From the NCBI GenBank assembly GCA_964019335.1, contig OZ025662.1, positions 310,001 to 374,000 of the forward strand: 64,000 bases of DNA, read 5' to 3'. The position numbers were made by a program, and so were the translations under genes. Under the pieces are notes generated by a model that saw only the letters and a program-made list of their open reading frames with translations, was not told the DNA's origin and made no database searches. Below are positions 19,751 through 29,146 of this stretch, one piece after another. Position 1 is the stretch's first letter; every line of letters begins with the position of its first letter. This DNA is from Diplonema japonicum (lineage: Eukaryota > Euglenozoa > Diplonemea > Diplonemida > Diplonemidae).

Positions 19751-22543
19751 ATGTCTCATAAACTACGGAAGGCATCGACACCATGGCTCGGGGGAGCATC
19801 ATCACACGCAAGGCAAAAGCCAAGGGCGCAGCTGTTGACCAGCAGCTTGGGTCGGAAAACAGTAAAACCGTTTACAGTCATGTTTTCTAAAAAGCACTTC
19901 GAAGGGGCAAACTACTGCATCAATCGCCACGGCATCGAACCCATGCCCGTCGTCTTCAACACAGGAGTGGTAGAAAAGCTCCCCAGCACCGTGAAGACCG
20001 AAATCGGAAAAGCAGAGATTCAACAAGCCGACGAGAATGAAGTTATGGATTGGTTATGGCTGAGAAACTTCCCTAGCGCGTACAGACTAAAGAAAACCGT
20101 TTCGAAAAATAAAAAAAAACAGTCGCAAACATGGGAACCCAGCAACCCCATCTCAGAAGGCGCGCTCTCCAAAGCACGAGCGATACGATACCAACACTTT
20201 CTTACGAAGGTGAAAACTTGGCGAGCATCGCATACCTATAAACAGCTTTGGGACAATTTTCTGGCAAAGCTTCCGATCAATCGTGAAACGAACGTGCCCA
20301 GCCTGTCGTCAAGGGTGTCTTTTATCGCTGGTGAGACGGGCAGCGGGAAGTCCACCCAGATACCGCAAATCATCCTCGACGAAGTCCTTAACAACAACAC
20401 CTTCACCAAAGTGATCGTAACCCAGCCCCGTCGCATCGCAGCAACTTCACTTGCAGCGCGTGTTGCAAAGGAACGCGGGGAAGACATCGGCGAGACAATT
20501 GGCTATCATGTGTCATTGGACAAGGTGCTGCCAAGCAGCCCATGCCACGTGCTGTTCTGCACAACAGGCGTCGCGGTGCGACGTATCTCGTCAGGGCAGG
20601 ACCTCAGTGACACACATATTATCATCGACGAGGTGCATGAAACTACTATTGAGAATGATCATCTCCTGTACCTTGTCAGGGAGGCCCTTCACACCACCCC
20701 CTCCTTGAAGGTCACGTTGATGTCGGCTACAATTAGTTTCGACCCGTACTTAAGATACTTTGCCGCTTTCTCGCCCGCCACGGATGTCTTCCCGTCCCGC
20801 CTCCACCCTGTCACCGAGCACTATCTCTGTGACCCGTCCCTCGCTGCGCTGGATTTAACCTTCACCAAAGCTGCGTACGAGCTCCCCGCACCTCCCATGG
20901 ACGATGTTGTTACCGTCCTCAAGTGGCTCATCGACCAGCCTGGTAACAGCGGTTCTGTCCTTGTCTTCCTGCCCGGGATTTCCGAGATTAGCGGTGTCGC
21001 GAAAATGCTTGAGAAGGAGTGTCCCGGCCTTTACCCTGTGAGGTTGTACTCGTCGGCACCGAAACAGGTGTTCGAAAAGGCCTTCAGCCTGCCCCCAACA
21101 GGGCTGCGCAAGGTCATCCTCACCACCAACGTGGCGGAGTCTAGCATCACGATTCCCGATGTGACGGCAGTGCTGAACACGTGTCTCGTGAACGAGTCCA
21201 GTCAGGACCATAACAGGGGGTCCAGGATCCTGTTGACCACACGGTGCTCAAAGGCAAACAATAAGCAGCGTGCTGGGAGAGCGGGCCGCGTTGCTCCTGG
21301 TATTGTAGTTCAGATGCTCACGAGAAGCCAGGCGCAGGCCCTTCCGGAGTTCTCGACACCTGAGCTGCAGAGGAGCCGGCTCGATGGCGTGGTGCTGTCC
21401 TTGTTCCAGGCCGACCCCCTCCTTGAGGACGTGGGGGGGACTTTGGCAAAGTTTATGAACGCACCAACAACAACATCAGTAGAGGCCGCCATCGAGTCCC
21501 TCATGAATCTGGGCGCGCTGGTTGTAAAAGAAGGCAAGCTTACGATATCGAAGCTCGGGAAGCAGCTGGCCCTTTTGCCTGTAACTCCCGCTCAAGCGAA
21601 ACTTTTGTTACTAGGGTGTGCCATGGGGTGCATCAATCCTGTGCTCACTTTAGTCTCCCTACCTGACAACGGCATGTCCAAGGAGAAGATGGCCATAAAG
21701 GGCCACAGCGAGCAGGTTGCGAAGGCTTTTTCCTTCAGGGACTTGGAGTACCATTCAAGAGGGCGGATGCCGACGAATCTGAAAGGTACAGTGGAGAAGC
21801 GGGCAAAAATAGCACAAGTCTTGAGCCATGCGGGCTTCATCAAGCCTGTGAAGGTGCTGGACACGGGGGTGTTGGACTTCAGTAATGTACCGCAAAACCG
21901 CCACGGGGGGAACGAGGCCGCTGTGAGGGCAGTACTGGCGATGGCGTACTCGGACAACCTGTGCAGGTTTGGGGAGAATCGACAGCTGATGGTGCAGAAC
22001 AACTGCAGTGTAAGATCAGATGTACACGGGGTGGTACAGGGGAGAAGAAACGTGTCAGGTATTTATGAAACCATGCAGCTGCAAGGTGACTCCCAGCGAC
22101 TGTATGGCATCACTGTTCTGAGCCCTCTGATGCTGATGGTGATGAGCCCTCGTGTCACTGCCGTCCAGTATGTCAACGATGCTGACCTCACTGGGGTCAT
22201 AGTGGGCGATTGGTTGGCCTTTGTTTTGCCCACGCTCCATGCGAAGTACGCCCTTGTACTCCACACCATGGTTCAGAAAGCACTGCGTCAGCACTTCATC
22301 CGCAAGTCTACCTTCTCGTACCACGCCACCCAGCACATCATTGACGCCTACCTCGCTCTGCTTTGGGAAGAGTGCCATCCCAACGAGCAGTTTCCTGCGG
22401 CCCCTGTTGCCCCGTACCCTCTGAAGCTGAAACCCAAGCCCCAGCAACCTGCTCACAACGATGAGCCGTCCTTCGACGAGGACGACGACATAGATCAGTG
22501 CGGCGTGTCCTCTATCTTCGAGCCTGACGACGACATGTACTAA
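19751..22543 (+). CDS. DExH-box RNA helicase (DHX family)
   Basis: A 930-residue single-exon frame. Helicase motifs appear in order: I GETGSGKSTQ, Ia TQPRRIAA, II DEVH, III SAT, IV region VLVFLPG, V TTNVAESS, and VI QRAGRAGR. After the two RecA domains come the winged-helix/ratchet region and the OB-fold-like C-terminal domain typical of DEAH/RHA helicases, then an acidic tail (DEDDDIDQ). Motif II is DEVH rather than DEAH. The N-terminal 190 residues are basic and lack a recognisable RNA-binding domain. The role is probably RNA or RNP remodelling (splicing, ribosome or mitochondrial RNA work); which cannot be decided here. Confidence 0.9.
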   Translation: MSHKLRKASTPWLGGASSHARQKPRAQLLTSSLGRKTVKPFTVMFSKKHFEGANYCINRHGIEPMPVVFNTGVVEKLPSTVKTEIGKAEIQQADENEVMDWLWLRNFPSAYRLKKTVSKNKKKQSQTWEPSNPISEGALSKARAIRYQHFLTKVKTWRASHTYKQLWDNFLAKLPINRETNVPSLSSRVSFIAGETGSGKSTQIPQIILDEVLNNNTFTKVIVTQPRRIAATSLAARVAKERGEDIGETIGYHVSLDKVLPSSPCHVLFCTTGVAVRRISSGQDLSDTHIIIDEVHETTIENDHLLYLVREALHTTPSLKVTLMSATISFDPYLRYFAAFSPATDVFPSRLHPVTEHYLCDPSLAALDLTFTKAAYELPAPPMDDVVTVLKWLIDQPGNSGSVLVFLPGISEISGVAKMLEKECPGLYPVRLYSSAPKQVFEKAFSLPPTGLRKVILTTNVAESSITIPDVTAVLNTCLVNESSQDHNRGSRILLTTRCSKANNKQRAGRAGRVAPGIVVQMLTRSQAQALPEFSTPELQRSRLDGVVLSLFQADPLLEDVGGTLAKFMNAPTTTSVEAAIESLMNLGALVVKEGKLTISKLGKQLALLPVTPAQAKLLLLGCAMGCINPVLTLVSLPDNGMSKEKMAIKGHSEQVAKAFSFRDLEYHSRGRMPTNLKGTVEKRAKIAQVLSHAGFIKPVKVLDTGVLDFSNVPQNRHGGNEAAVRAVLAMAYSDNLCRFGENRQLMVQNNCSVRSDVHGVVQGRRNVSGIYETMQLQGDSQRLYGITVLSPLMLMVMSPRVTAVQYVNDADLTGVIVGDWLAFVLPTLHAKYALVLHTMVQKALRQHFIRKSTFSYHATQHIIDAYLALLWEECHPNEQFPAAPVAPYPLKLKPKPQQPAHNDEPSFDEDDDIDQCGVSSIFEPDDDMY

Positions 22544-22658
22544 GGTGCGTGTCCCGATTGGTTTTATTGTTTTCTAAATTGTTGGCTTTATAACTGTTTG
22601 AACAGGTTTCCAAAAAAAAAAAGAAAAGAAAAAGAAAAACACACTCGTCACAAAGAGC

Positions 22659-24110
22659 ATGTCGCGAATGAGCAAGATGTGTGTGGGTCTCCTCCTTGCA
22701 GCGGGGTACAGCGCGGGGCAGCAGGCGTGCAACGGGATGGACTGCCAGGCTGTGGAGCAGCCTCTGCAGCTGGGGATCCAGAAGTGCACGAAAGCCGGGG
22801 GGTGCCAGAAGGACGGGGAGACGTACATCACGATGGACGCGAACTGGCGGTGGCTGCAGCACGAGGACACCTACACGAACTGCTGGGACCAGTACAAGAT
22901 GTGGGTGAACCCGGACTGCTCGTCTGCGGCGGACCAGCAGAAGTGCGCGCAGAACTGCATGCTTGAGGGGGTGGACTACGGGAAGTACGGAGTGACGAGC
23001 GACGGGACCTCGATGACGATGAAGTTCAAGGGCCCTGACGGGAACATCGGGTCGCGGCTGTACATGTTGGAGCAGAAGGCGGAGGCGAAGGCGAGGGGGG
23101 CGAGCAAGGCGGACCCGTCGTCGTGGGAGTACAAGACCTTCAACCTCCTGAACAAGGAGTTCAGCTTCACGGTGGAGGCGCCGAAGCTGAGCTGCGGGAT
23201 CAACGGGCCGATCTACTTCGTGGAGATGAACAAGGACGGGGACATGGACGGGACCTACAACTCGGCGGGCCCGCTGTACGGAACAGGGTACTGCGACGCG
23301 CAGTGTCCGGGGGACATGCACTTCGTGAAGGGGAGGGCGAACATCCCGATCCAGAACGCGCAGGGGGGCGGGGCGGACTCGGCGTGGCACGCGTGCTGCA
23401 ACGAGATCGACCTGTGGGAGGCGAACAACGTGTCGACGGCGGTGACCCCTCACCCGTGCGAGGCGAACGGGACCGACGTGACGGGGACGTACGCCTGCCC
23501 GAACGGGGCGGACAAGTGCAGGGAGACCTGCGACCACGCGGGCTGCGACTTCGCCTCCTACAGGCTGCAGTACTACAGCGGCGGGATGAACGGGGCGAAG
23601 GTGAACTTCTACGGGAACGGGTTGAAGGTGGACGCGTCGAAGCCGGTGACGGTGGTGACGCAGTTCGTGACGGACGACGGGACCGACACGGGGAAGCTGA
23701 AGGAGATGCGCAGGGTGTACGTGCAGGACGGGAAGGTGATCCAGAACATGAACGCGACGGTGGCAGGGAACACCCACGACTCCATCACCGACGGCTTCTG
23801 CAAGGACCAGGCCAACACCTTCGACGACAAGGTTCAGCACTTCGCCGCGAAGGGAGGGATGGCCAAGATGGGGGACTCCTTCACCCGCGGGATGGTCCTC
23901 GTCTTCTCCCTCTGGGACGACAAGGAGGCCCACATGCTGTGGCTGGACGGGAAGTACCCCCAGAACGCCAGCGACTCCACCCCGGGTGCCGTCCGAGGAA
24001 CCTGCGGCCCCAACGAAGGACCCCCCATGCAGCCAGAGCAGAACTACGCCGACGTCACCACCTCTTACGGAAACTTGAAGTACGGTGAGATCGGTTCCAC
24101 CTTCCCGTGA
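22659..24110 (+). CDS. Secreted glycoside hydrolase family 7 cellulase (cellobiohydrolase-like)
   Basis: 483 residues: an N-terminal hydrophobic signal (MCVGLLLAAGYSAG), then one GH7 catalytic domain with many cysteines. The catalytic motif reads CCNEIDLWEAN. By family knowledge E249 is the nucleophile, E254 the acid/base and D251 the assisting residue. The enzyme hydrolyses beta-1,4-glucan with retention and would act outside the cell or in a food vacuole. No cellulose-binding module or linker follows. Codons are very G-ending (GTG, GCG, ACG, GGG) up to about base 23765, then switch to C-ending (GTC, GCC, ACC, TCC). That is unlike its neighbours and may reflect transfer or recombination with a paralogue. 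Confidence 0.93.
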   Translation: MSRMSKMCVGLLLAAGYSAGQQACNGMDCQAVEQPLQLGIQKCTKAGGCQKDGETYITMDANWRWLQHEDTYTNCWDQYKMWVNPDCSSAADQQKCAQNCMLEGVDYGKYGVTSDGTSMTMKFKGPDGNIGSRLYMLEQKAEAKARGASKADPSSWEYKTFNLLNKEFSFTVEAPKLSCGINGPIYFVEMNKDGDMDGTYNSAGPLYGTGYCDAQCPGDMHFVKGRANIPIQNAQGGGADSAWHACCNEIDLWEANNVSTAVTPHPCEANGTDVTGTYACPNGADKCRETCDHAGCDFASYRLQYYSGGMNGAKVNFYGNGLKVDASKPVTVVTQFVTDDGTDTGKLKEMRRVYVQDGKVIQNMNATVAGNTHDSITDGFCKDQANTFDDKVQHFAAKGGMAKMGDSFTRGMVLVFSLWDDKEAHMLWLDGKYPQNASDSTPGAVRGTCGPNEGPPMQPEQNYADVTTSYGNLKYGEIGSTFP

Positions 24111-24644
24111 AACAACAAAAAAAAGAGAAAACAAATAAAAAAAAAGAAGTTTGACATTGTTTAGCTTAGTTTATTCTTCGTTCTTCTTCTAAAATTGTTC
24201 GATTATTTGATCGCAATTTCTTCAACGTCACCCCCCCCCCCTTTTTTTGTTTCTGTTTCTTTCAACGAAGGGTTGCTCCCAAACCTCTACTTTCTTTCAG
24301 AGAGTTTTGAGACGATGAATAAATATGATAAAAAAAGAAAAGAAAAAGAGAGCATCCTCTGCCACCCCCCTTTTTTTGTTTATGTTCACCCAACAAAAAA
24401 AAAAAAGGGCAACAAGGCGTCTCGTGAAACAACAACCAATCTGAGACAACTGTTGCTCTTTCTAACCATGTTTTTTTTCTTTCTTTCCCTCCCTCTCTTG
24501 TTATTTGTTTTGTTTTTGTTTTGCTTGTACCTTGTGGATCCCATCGCTGGCACAGCACTCAATATTCTTTCTTTTAACTGTTTTTTTCTCTGCATATGAT
24601 TCAAAACCGCTACCAAAAAAAAAAGGAAGGAGAGAGGGAAGACA
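24111..24644. other. Intergenic spacer
   Basis: No gene is seen. A C run lies at 24231-24241 and the 24450-24540 stretch is T-rich. Short A runs precede the ATG at 24645. Confidence 0.5.
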
Positions 24645-25884
24645 ATGGCCACCATAGATAACTTGAATGCGTTGCTGAAGAGTGGGATGCCTAAAGAGGT
24701 GTGTCCCCCCTTTTTAAAAAAAAAAGAAGAAAAAAAAAAGGCATGCGTAGTAATGGGAAATGAAAGCTGTGACATGGACTCAATTGTAACCAGGTAAAGA
24801 AAAAAAAAAGGAAAAAAAAAAAGAAAAAAAAACACACACACAGCTTGGTGTATGCAACATATCTGTCGCAGAAGGAGAAGCGACCAGTTGTGCCTATTCT
24901 GAACGTTGAAAGAGAGGACCTAGCTCTACGGTCCGAAACTACCTGGGCCTTGCAAGACGCAGGTGTGGATCTTGAGAAAGTGATCTTCGCACCGGAAGTG
25001 GACTGGGACCAGGTGGGCGAAATCGTCCTCGTGGACCACAACCTGCTGTGCCCTGCCCAGAGCACACTGGGACCCAAGGTCATCGAAGTCCTAGACCACC
25101 ACGCGGACTCGGGGAAATACATCGACCAATGCAGGAACCGGGCCATCCGCACAGTGGGATCGGCTTCTACCCTGGCTGCCATCGTCATCCTCCAAGGAAA
25201 CCCAATGGAAGAAGAGCCCATCCTGAGCCCGACAAAGGGGGCTATGTGTGACATGGTGGCAAAGCTGCTCTTGGGAACGATTATGGTGGACACAATGAAC
25301 AACGACCCTGCAATGAAGAAAACGACACCGTTGGACAGGCTCGCGGTATGGATACGAGAATAAAAAAAAAAAAAGAGGGGGGGAAAAAAAAATAGACCAA
25401 GCACCTGTCGGAAATGGTGTGGGGAGCTGATGCTGAAGACGGCCGCAGGGACGAGTTGTACAAGAAGCTCAGTATTGAGAAGTTCAACACAAGCGGGTTG
25501 ACGATCCAAATGAGCCTTCGCAAGGATTATAAAAAGTTCAGTTTTTCCGATGTGGAAGTCGGGATGGCGTCCATCCTGGAGAGCCTCGAGTCTCTCGCTG
25601 GGAAGGGGGACCTTCATGCCGAAATGGAGCAATACAAAGCGAAGCACAATCTTGATATTCTAATCATCATGTCTCTCACACAAACAAACGGCATCGAGCG
25701 TGAGATCGCCACCACCCACCACACCAAGCTCCTTGCGGAGCTGGCAGACGGGCCGCTCAGCAAGGAGCTGGAACTGAAGGAGATCGCTCCTGTAGGGGGC
25801 GTGACCGTGTTCAAGCAGAACAACGTCGCAGTGTCCAGAAAGGTCCTCACACCGAAGCTTGAGGTGTTCTTTGCCTCGGCTTAG
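24645..25884 (+). CDS. PPX1: Exopolyphosphatase, PPX1-type (DHH superfamily)
   Basis: About 365 residues from four exons; introns are 24699-24740 (42 nt), 24794-24843 (50) and 25346-25395 (50), all with poly-A bodies. The spliced protein shows the DHH phosphoesterase motifs: VVMGNESCDMDS (motif I, only formed after splicing), VDHN, LDHHADS (motif III, DHH), and DTMNND. The DHHA2-like C-terminal domain follows. PPX1 enzymes remove terminal phosphate from polyphosphate; the kinetoplastid enzymes are cytosolic or acidocalcisomal. Start and intron choices are supported by the restored motif I. A short A-rich leader precedes the ATG. Confidence 0.9.
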
Positions 25885-26134
25885 ATTTCCCCCCCCCCCC
25901 CCCCCCTTCTTATTCCCTTTTTCTGTTTCCTTCTCTCCATTAGATGCTAAAGACGGATTATATTATCCCATTTTTGAAAATAGAAAATCCCGTTATGATT
26001 AATCCTTCACCTCTATATTTTTTTTTTGTTTTTTTTCTTCCGCTTCTCCGTGCACTTTTGTGGCCTCGTCGACAAAGAAAAAAAAGATTCATCTCAACCT
26101 CAGACGACCGCAACCGGAACGGGGTGAAGAAAAA

Positions 26135-27178
26135 ATGGCGATCCCCCTCAAAGATATCCAAGAGGCCTATGAGCGAGTGAAGGATGTGGCGCATGAAACA
26201 CCTGTCATGACGTGCACGGCTGTCGACGACGCAGTGGGAGGGGGCAGGAAGGTCTTTTTCAAATGCGAACACCTACAAAAGATCGGCGCGTTTAAAATCC
26301 GCGGGGCGGTGAACGCAGTAACAAGACTGAAGGAGGAGGTCAAAGACCTCCGCGCGGTAGTAACACACAGCTCGGGCAACCATGCACAAGCCCTCGCACT
26401 AGCAGGGAAGATACGCGGTGTAGACGCACACATCGTTATGCCACGCACCGCACCTGCTGTGAAAGTAGCCGCAGTAAGGGACACATACAAAGCTAAAGTA
26501 TATATATGCGACTCTCAAGAAGCCCGGCAACCAACCTCAGACGAAATCGTGAAGAGAACTAACGGGGTGTTCATCCACCCGTACAACCATAGGTACGTGC
26601 AGACAGGCCAAGGGACTGCAGGCTATGAATTCATGAATCAAATGTCCTGCGATCTCGATGCAGTCGTCATAGCTATCGGCGGCGGTGGGATGTTCACCGG
26701 CATGGCGTCGGCCATTAAAGCCATGAACCCTAAAACAAAGGTGTTCGGTGCCGAGCCTCTCATGGCTAACGATGCCTACAGGTCTTTCATGCAAAGGGAG
26801 CGTGTTGTTTCGCACCTCCCTGGGCAGCCTGCAACTATGGCGGACGGGCTGCTTACACTTCTCGCACCTTCGACATATGAGGGGGTCATGAGCCTTGCCG
26901 ACGGGATCATCACTGTGTCTGAGAAGGAGATTTCCTCGGCGCTCCGTCTTGTGATGGAGCGCATGAAGCAGGTTATTGAGCCATCTGCGGCCGTCCCGCT
27001 CGCTGCGCTTATGTCTTCGTCCTTCCCATCCGACCCCTCGTTGAAGAGAATAGGCGTTGTGCTATGCGGTGGCAACATTGATCTTGAAAGTTTGCCAAAG
27101 TATGTTGGGGGAAATCTTTTTTTTTTTTTTTTGATAAATAATATTAATTACAGGCTTCTCAACGTCGCTAAAATGTGA
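26135..27178 (+). CDS. Serine racemase / threonine dehydratase-like PLP enzyme
   Basis: About 329 residues after a 54-nt intron (27100-27153) whose removal gives the tail KLLNVAKM. Fold-type II PLP features: FKIRGA with the Schiff-base lysine, SSGNHAQA, the phosphate-binding loop GGGGMFTG, and VLCGGN near the end. AEPLMANDAYRS resembles the E-P-x-x-A-D-D metal-site motif of eukaryotic serine racemases, which favours that activity over catabolic threonine dehydratase. No ACT regulatory domain follows, also consistent with serine racemase. The ATG at 26135 is chosen because upstream codons include only a GTG start and basic low-complexity sequence. Confidence 0.85.
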   Translation: MAIPLKDIQEAYERVKDVAHETPVMTCTAVDDAVGGGRKVFFKCEHLQKIGAFKIRGAVNAVTRLKEEVKDLRAVVTHSSGNHAQALALAGKIRGVDAHIVMPRTAPAVKVAAVRDTYKAKVYICDSQEARQPTSDEIVKRTNGVFIHPYNHRYVQTGQGTAGYEFMNQMSCDLDAVVIAIGGGGMFTGMASAIKAMNPKTKVFGAEPLMANDAYRSFMQRERVVSHLPGQPATMADGLLTLLAPSTYEGVMSLADGIITVSEKEISSALRLVMERMKQVIEPSAAVPLAALMSSSFPSDPSLKRIGVVLCGGNIDLESLPKYVGGNLFFFFLINNINYRLLNVAKM

Positions 27179-27529
27179 AACACACAGAAAAGAAAGAAAA
27201 AAAAAGAGAGAAGACGGGAAACATTGAAAAAGAAGGGGGGAAAAGAAAATAACGTAAACGAAACGTGGAAAAGAAGAAGAAAAAAAAAAGAAAAAAAACC
27301 TACCTGCCCTGCCCGTTTTTTCAAACATTAAAAAACAAAAAACAAAAAAAAAGAAGAAAATCGAGATCTTTTCACAGTGACTGATTACAAGCTGATTCTT
27401 TGTTCGTCTCTCTCTCGATTTTCTTCCTTTTCCACTCCCCTCTCAAATTTATACCATATTGCACACGGCAAGAGAAGAATGAGAAAAAGAAGACAAAAAA
27501 AAAAAGGGGGGGGGACGAATAAAAAAGAA
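27179..27529. other. Intergenic spacer / probable leader
   Basis: A-rich sequence with a G run near 27506-27514. An in-frame ATG at 27479 exists, but the homopolymers right after it suggest untranslated leader. A TTCACAG at about 27376 could be a leader splice acceptor. Confidence 0.4.
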
Positions 27530-28846
27530 ATGTTGGTGAAGACCCCCCTGCTACGCCGGTTTCTCAAATACGTCCCGCTGAAGGAGAATCAAAGAAAAAA
27601 CATCAAACCGGAAAATATCGGCGCACTGGTGAGCGAGAAGCTGTTTAAAACGACAGAGTTTGGTAAGGTAACGAAAGGCAGAGAGGTAAGAGGCGGTGTC
27701 TCGACACCGCAACTTGCAAGATACCACAAAAAAGCAGATGCTGCGAAAAAAATGGTCAAAGATGTGTTTCTGTACAAGTCTGCTGGCATAGACGGTGCAA
27801 AGGCAGTGTGGTATTGCGAAAAGGTTTTAGGTATTACGTCAATTCGTGCCGATACACATTTTCCGAAAGGAATCTGTTCCGTGCAAAGAATCGAGCTCCC
27901 AACCCCGATTTCATGCCTGCAGCTGGCGAATGCAAACGAGATTTTCTGGGAATTTCTGACAAATCACGGCGACGAAGCTGACCTACCGTTTTCAAGTTAT
28001 TTGAAACGAAAAAAACACGCTCAAAGCTACAAGAAAACCACTAAAAGACACGCGGGGTCATATTCATATCTGCACCTCTTTCCCATCAACGACACAAAAC
28101 TTTCAGCTCCACTAACCTCCGTGGAGTACACCGCGCACTTCTTGGACACAACACCCTTAAGCCAAAGAAGTCTTACATCAATGAAGCAAACACTCAGAAA
28201 CGCATTACAAACCACAGGCTTTGTAAACTACTTCGGGAAGGACCAATGCTGCCACCACAGCGACGGGAACATGAAGGCTGTCCGCATAGCATGGAATCTC
28301 CTTGCCTCCGCGAGGATGGAACTGTACGGTAGAAGAGTCGCGGTGGGGGATCTGGTGAAGCGTAACAACGCAGCAGCAATGAAACGCATCTCTAACCGCC
28401 TGATGGCTTGGGATGAACGAGAACAGTCTGATTCCCACGTTGTTCTTGTGAAAACCAAACAAGAAGCTGAATTGTATACTATTTTCGATGTGGTGTTGCC
28501 AGTGGGTGTTGGGGAAGGCACACTCCACCCTGCCCACAAGATCACTCAAAGCGCGGCGATTCGCTGCCTCGAGGCTACGGGGTACGAGAAAACAGAAAAA
28601 AATGAAAAAAGCGAGCCAGCCTACCGGTACGTTGTTGCCCTCTCGATACACCACTCGGTGTCTGTGTCTGGTGCTGACCTTCCTCTTCTCCTGCAAGACC
28701 ACCTCCCTGTGCCTTCCCGTCAGCGTGTTGGGTTCAACCGCCCCTCTCTGGGTATGAACATCCAGCTGCGGGTGTCACTCCCAGCAGGCACAACGTTCGA
28801 GAGCTTTCGAGACCAACTATTTGAATCAGACGCGTCGTGTGGATAG
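27530..28846 (+). CDS. TruD/PUS7-like protein with degenerate catalytic motif
   Basis: About 438 residues from the ATG at 27530 (alternative 27479). Several TruD-family landmarks are visible: GFVNYFGKDQ (family GxxNYFGxQRFG), GRRVAVGDLVK, VVLPVGVGEGTLHPAHK and the late LRVSLPAGTTFESFRDQLF strand. Where family members have the catalytic GxKDxxxxTxQ, this protein reads HFPKGICSVQR: the aspartate appears lost. The basic N-terminus (MLVKTPLLRRFLKYVP) could be a mitochondrial presequence. Kinetoplastids have a TruD-like mitoribosome assembly factor (mt-LAF3), so a structural role in mitochondrial ribosome assembly is possible. That link is inference. Confidence 0.6.
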   Translation: MLVKTPLLRRFLKYVPLKENQRKNIKPENIGALVSEKLFKTTEFGKVTKGREVRGGVSTPQLARYHKKADAAKKMVKDVFLYKSAGIDGAKAVWYCEKVLGITSIRADTHFPKGICSVQRIELPTPISCLQLANANEIFWEFLTNHGDEADLPFSSYLKRKKHAQSYKKTTKRHAGSYSYLHLFPINDTKLSAPLTSVEYTAHFLDTTPLSQRSLTSMKQTLRNALQTTGFVNYFGKDQCCHHSDGNMKAVRIAWNLLASARMELYGRRVAVGDLVKRNNAAAMKRISNRLMAWDEREQSDSHVVLVKTKQEAELYTIFDVVLPVGVGEGTLHPAHKITQSAAIRCLEATGYEKTEKNEKSEPAYRYVVALSIHHSVSVSGADLPLLLQDHLPVPSRQRVGFNRPSLGMNIQLRVSLPAGTTFESFRDQLFESDASCG

Positions 28847-28869
28847 CGAAGGAGACTTTCATGGTCTCT

Positions 28870-28924
<55 letters not shown>

Positions 28925-29010
28925 TTTCTCTTTCTCCTTCGCTCCGTTTTAAAACAAGAAATTTTTTACAGTGTGAAAGGAAGGGAGAAAAAAAAAAAAA
29001 ACGAGGAAAA

Positions 29011-29110
29011 ATGTCGTCACCGAACCTCCCAAACATGACAACGATCGACATGACGAAGAAGGATGGCGGCAAGGTGGAGATGACACAGGACGAGATGAAA
29101 CGGTATGGGG

Positions 29111-29146
<36 letters not shown>

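Noticed and set aside
22512-24134. A 540-codon open frame on the - strand opposite the cellulase
   Set aside because: It is a by-product of the G-ending codon bias of the GH7 gene; its product is low-complexity Val/Arg/His/Leu sequence without domains, while the + frame is a clear enzyme.
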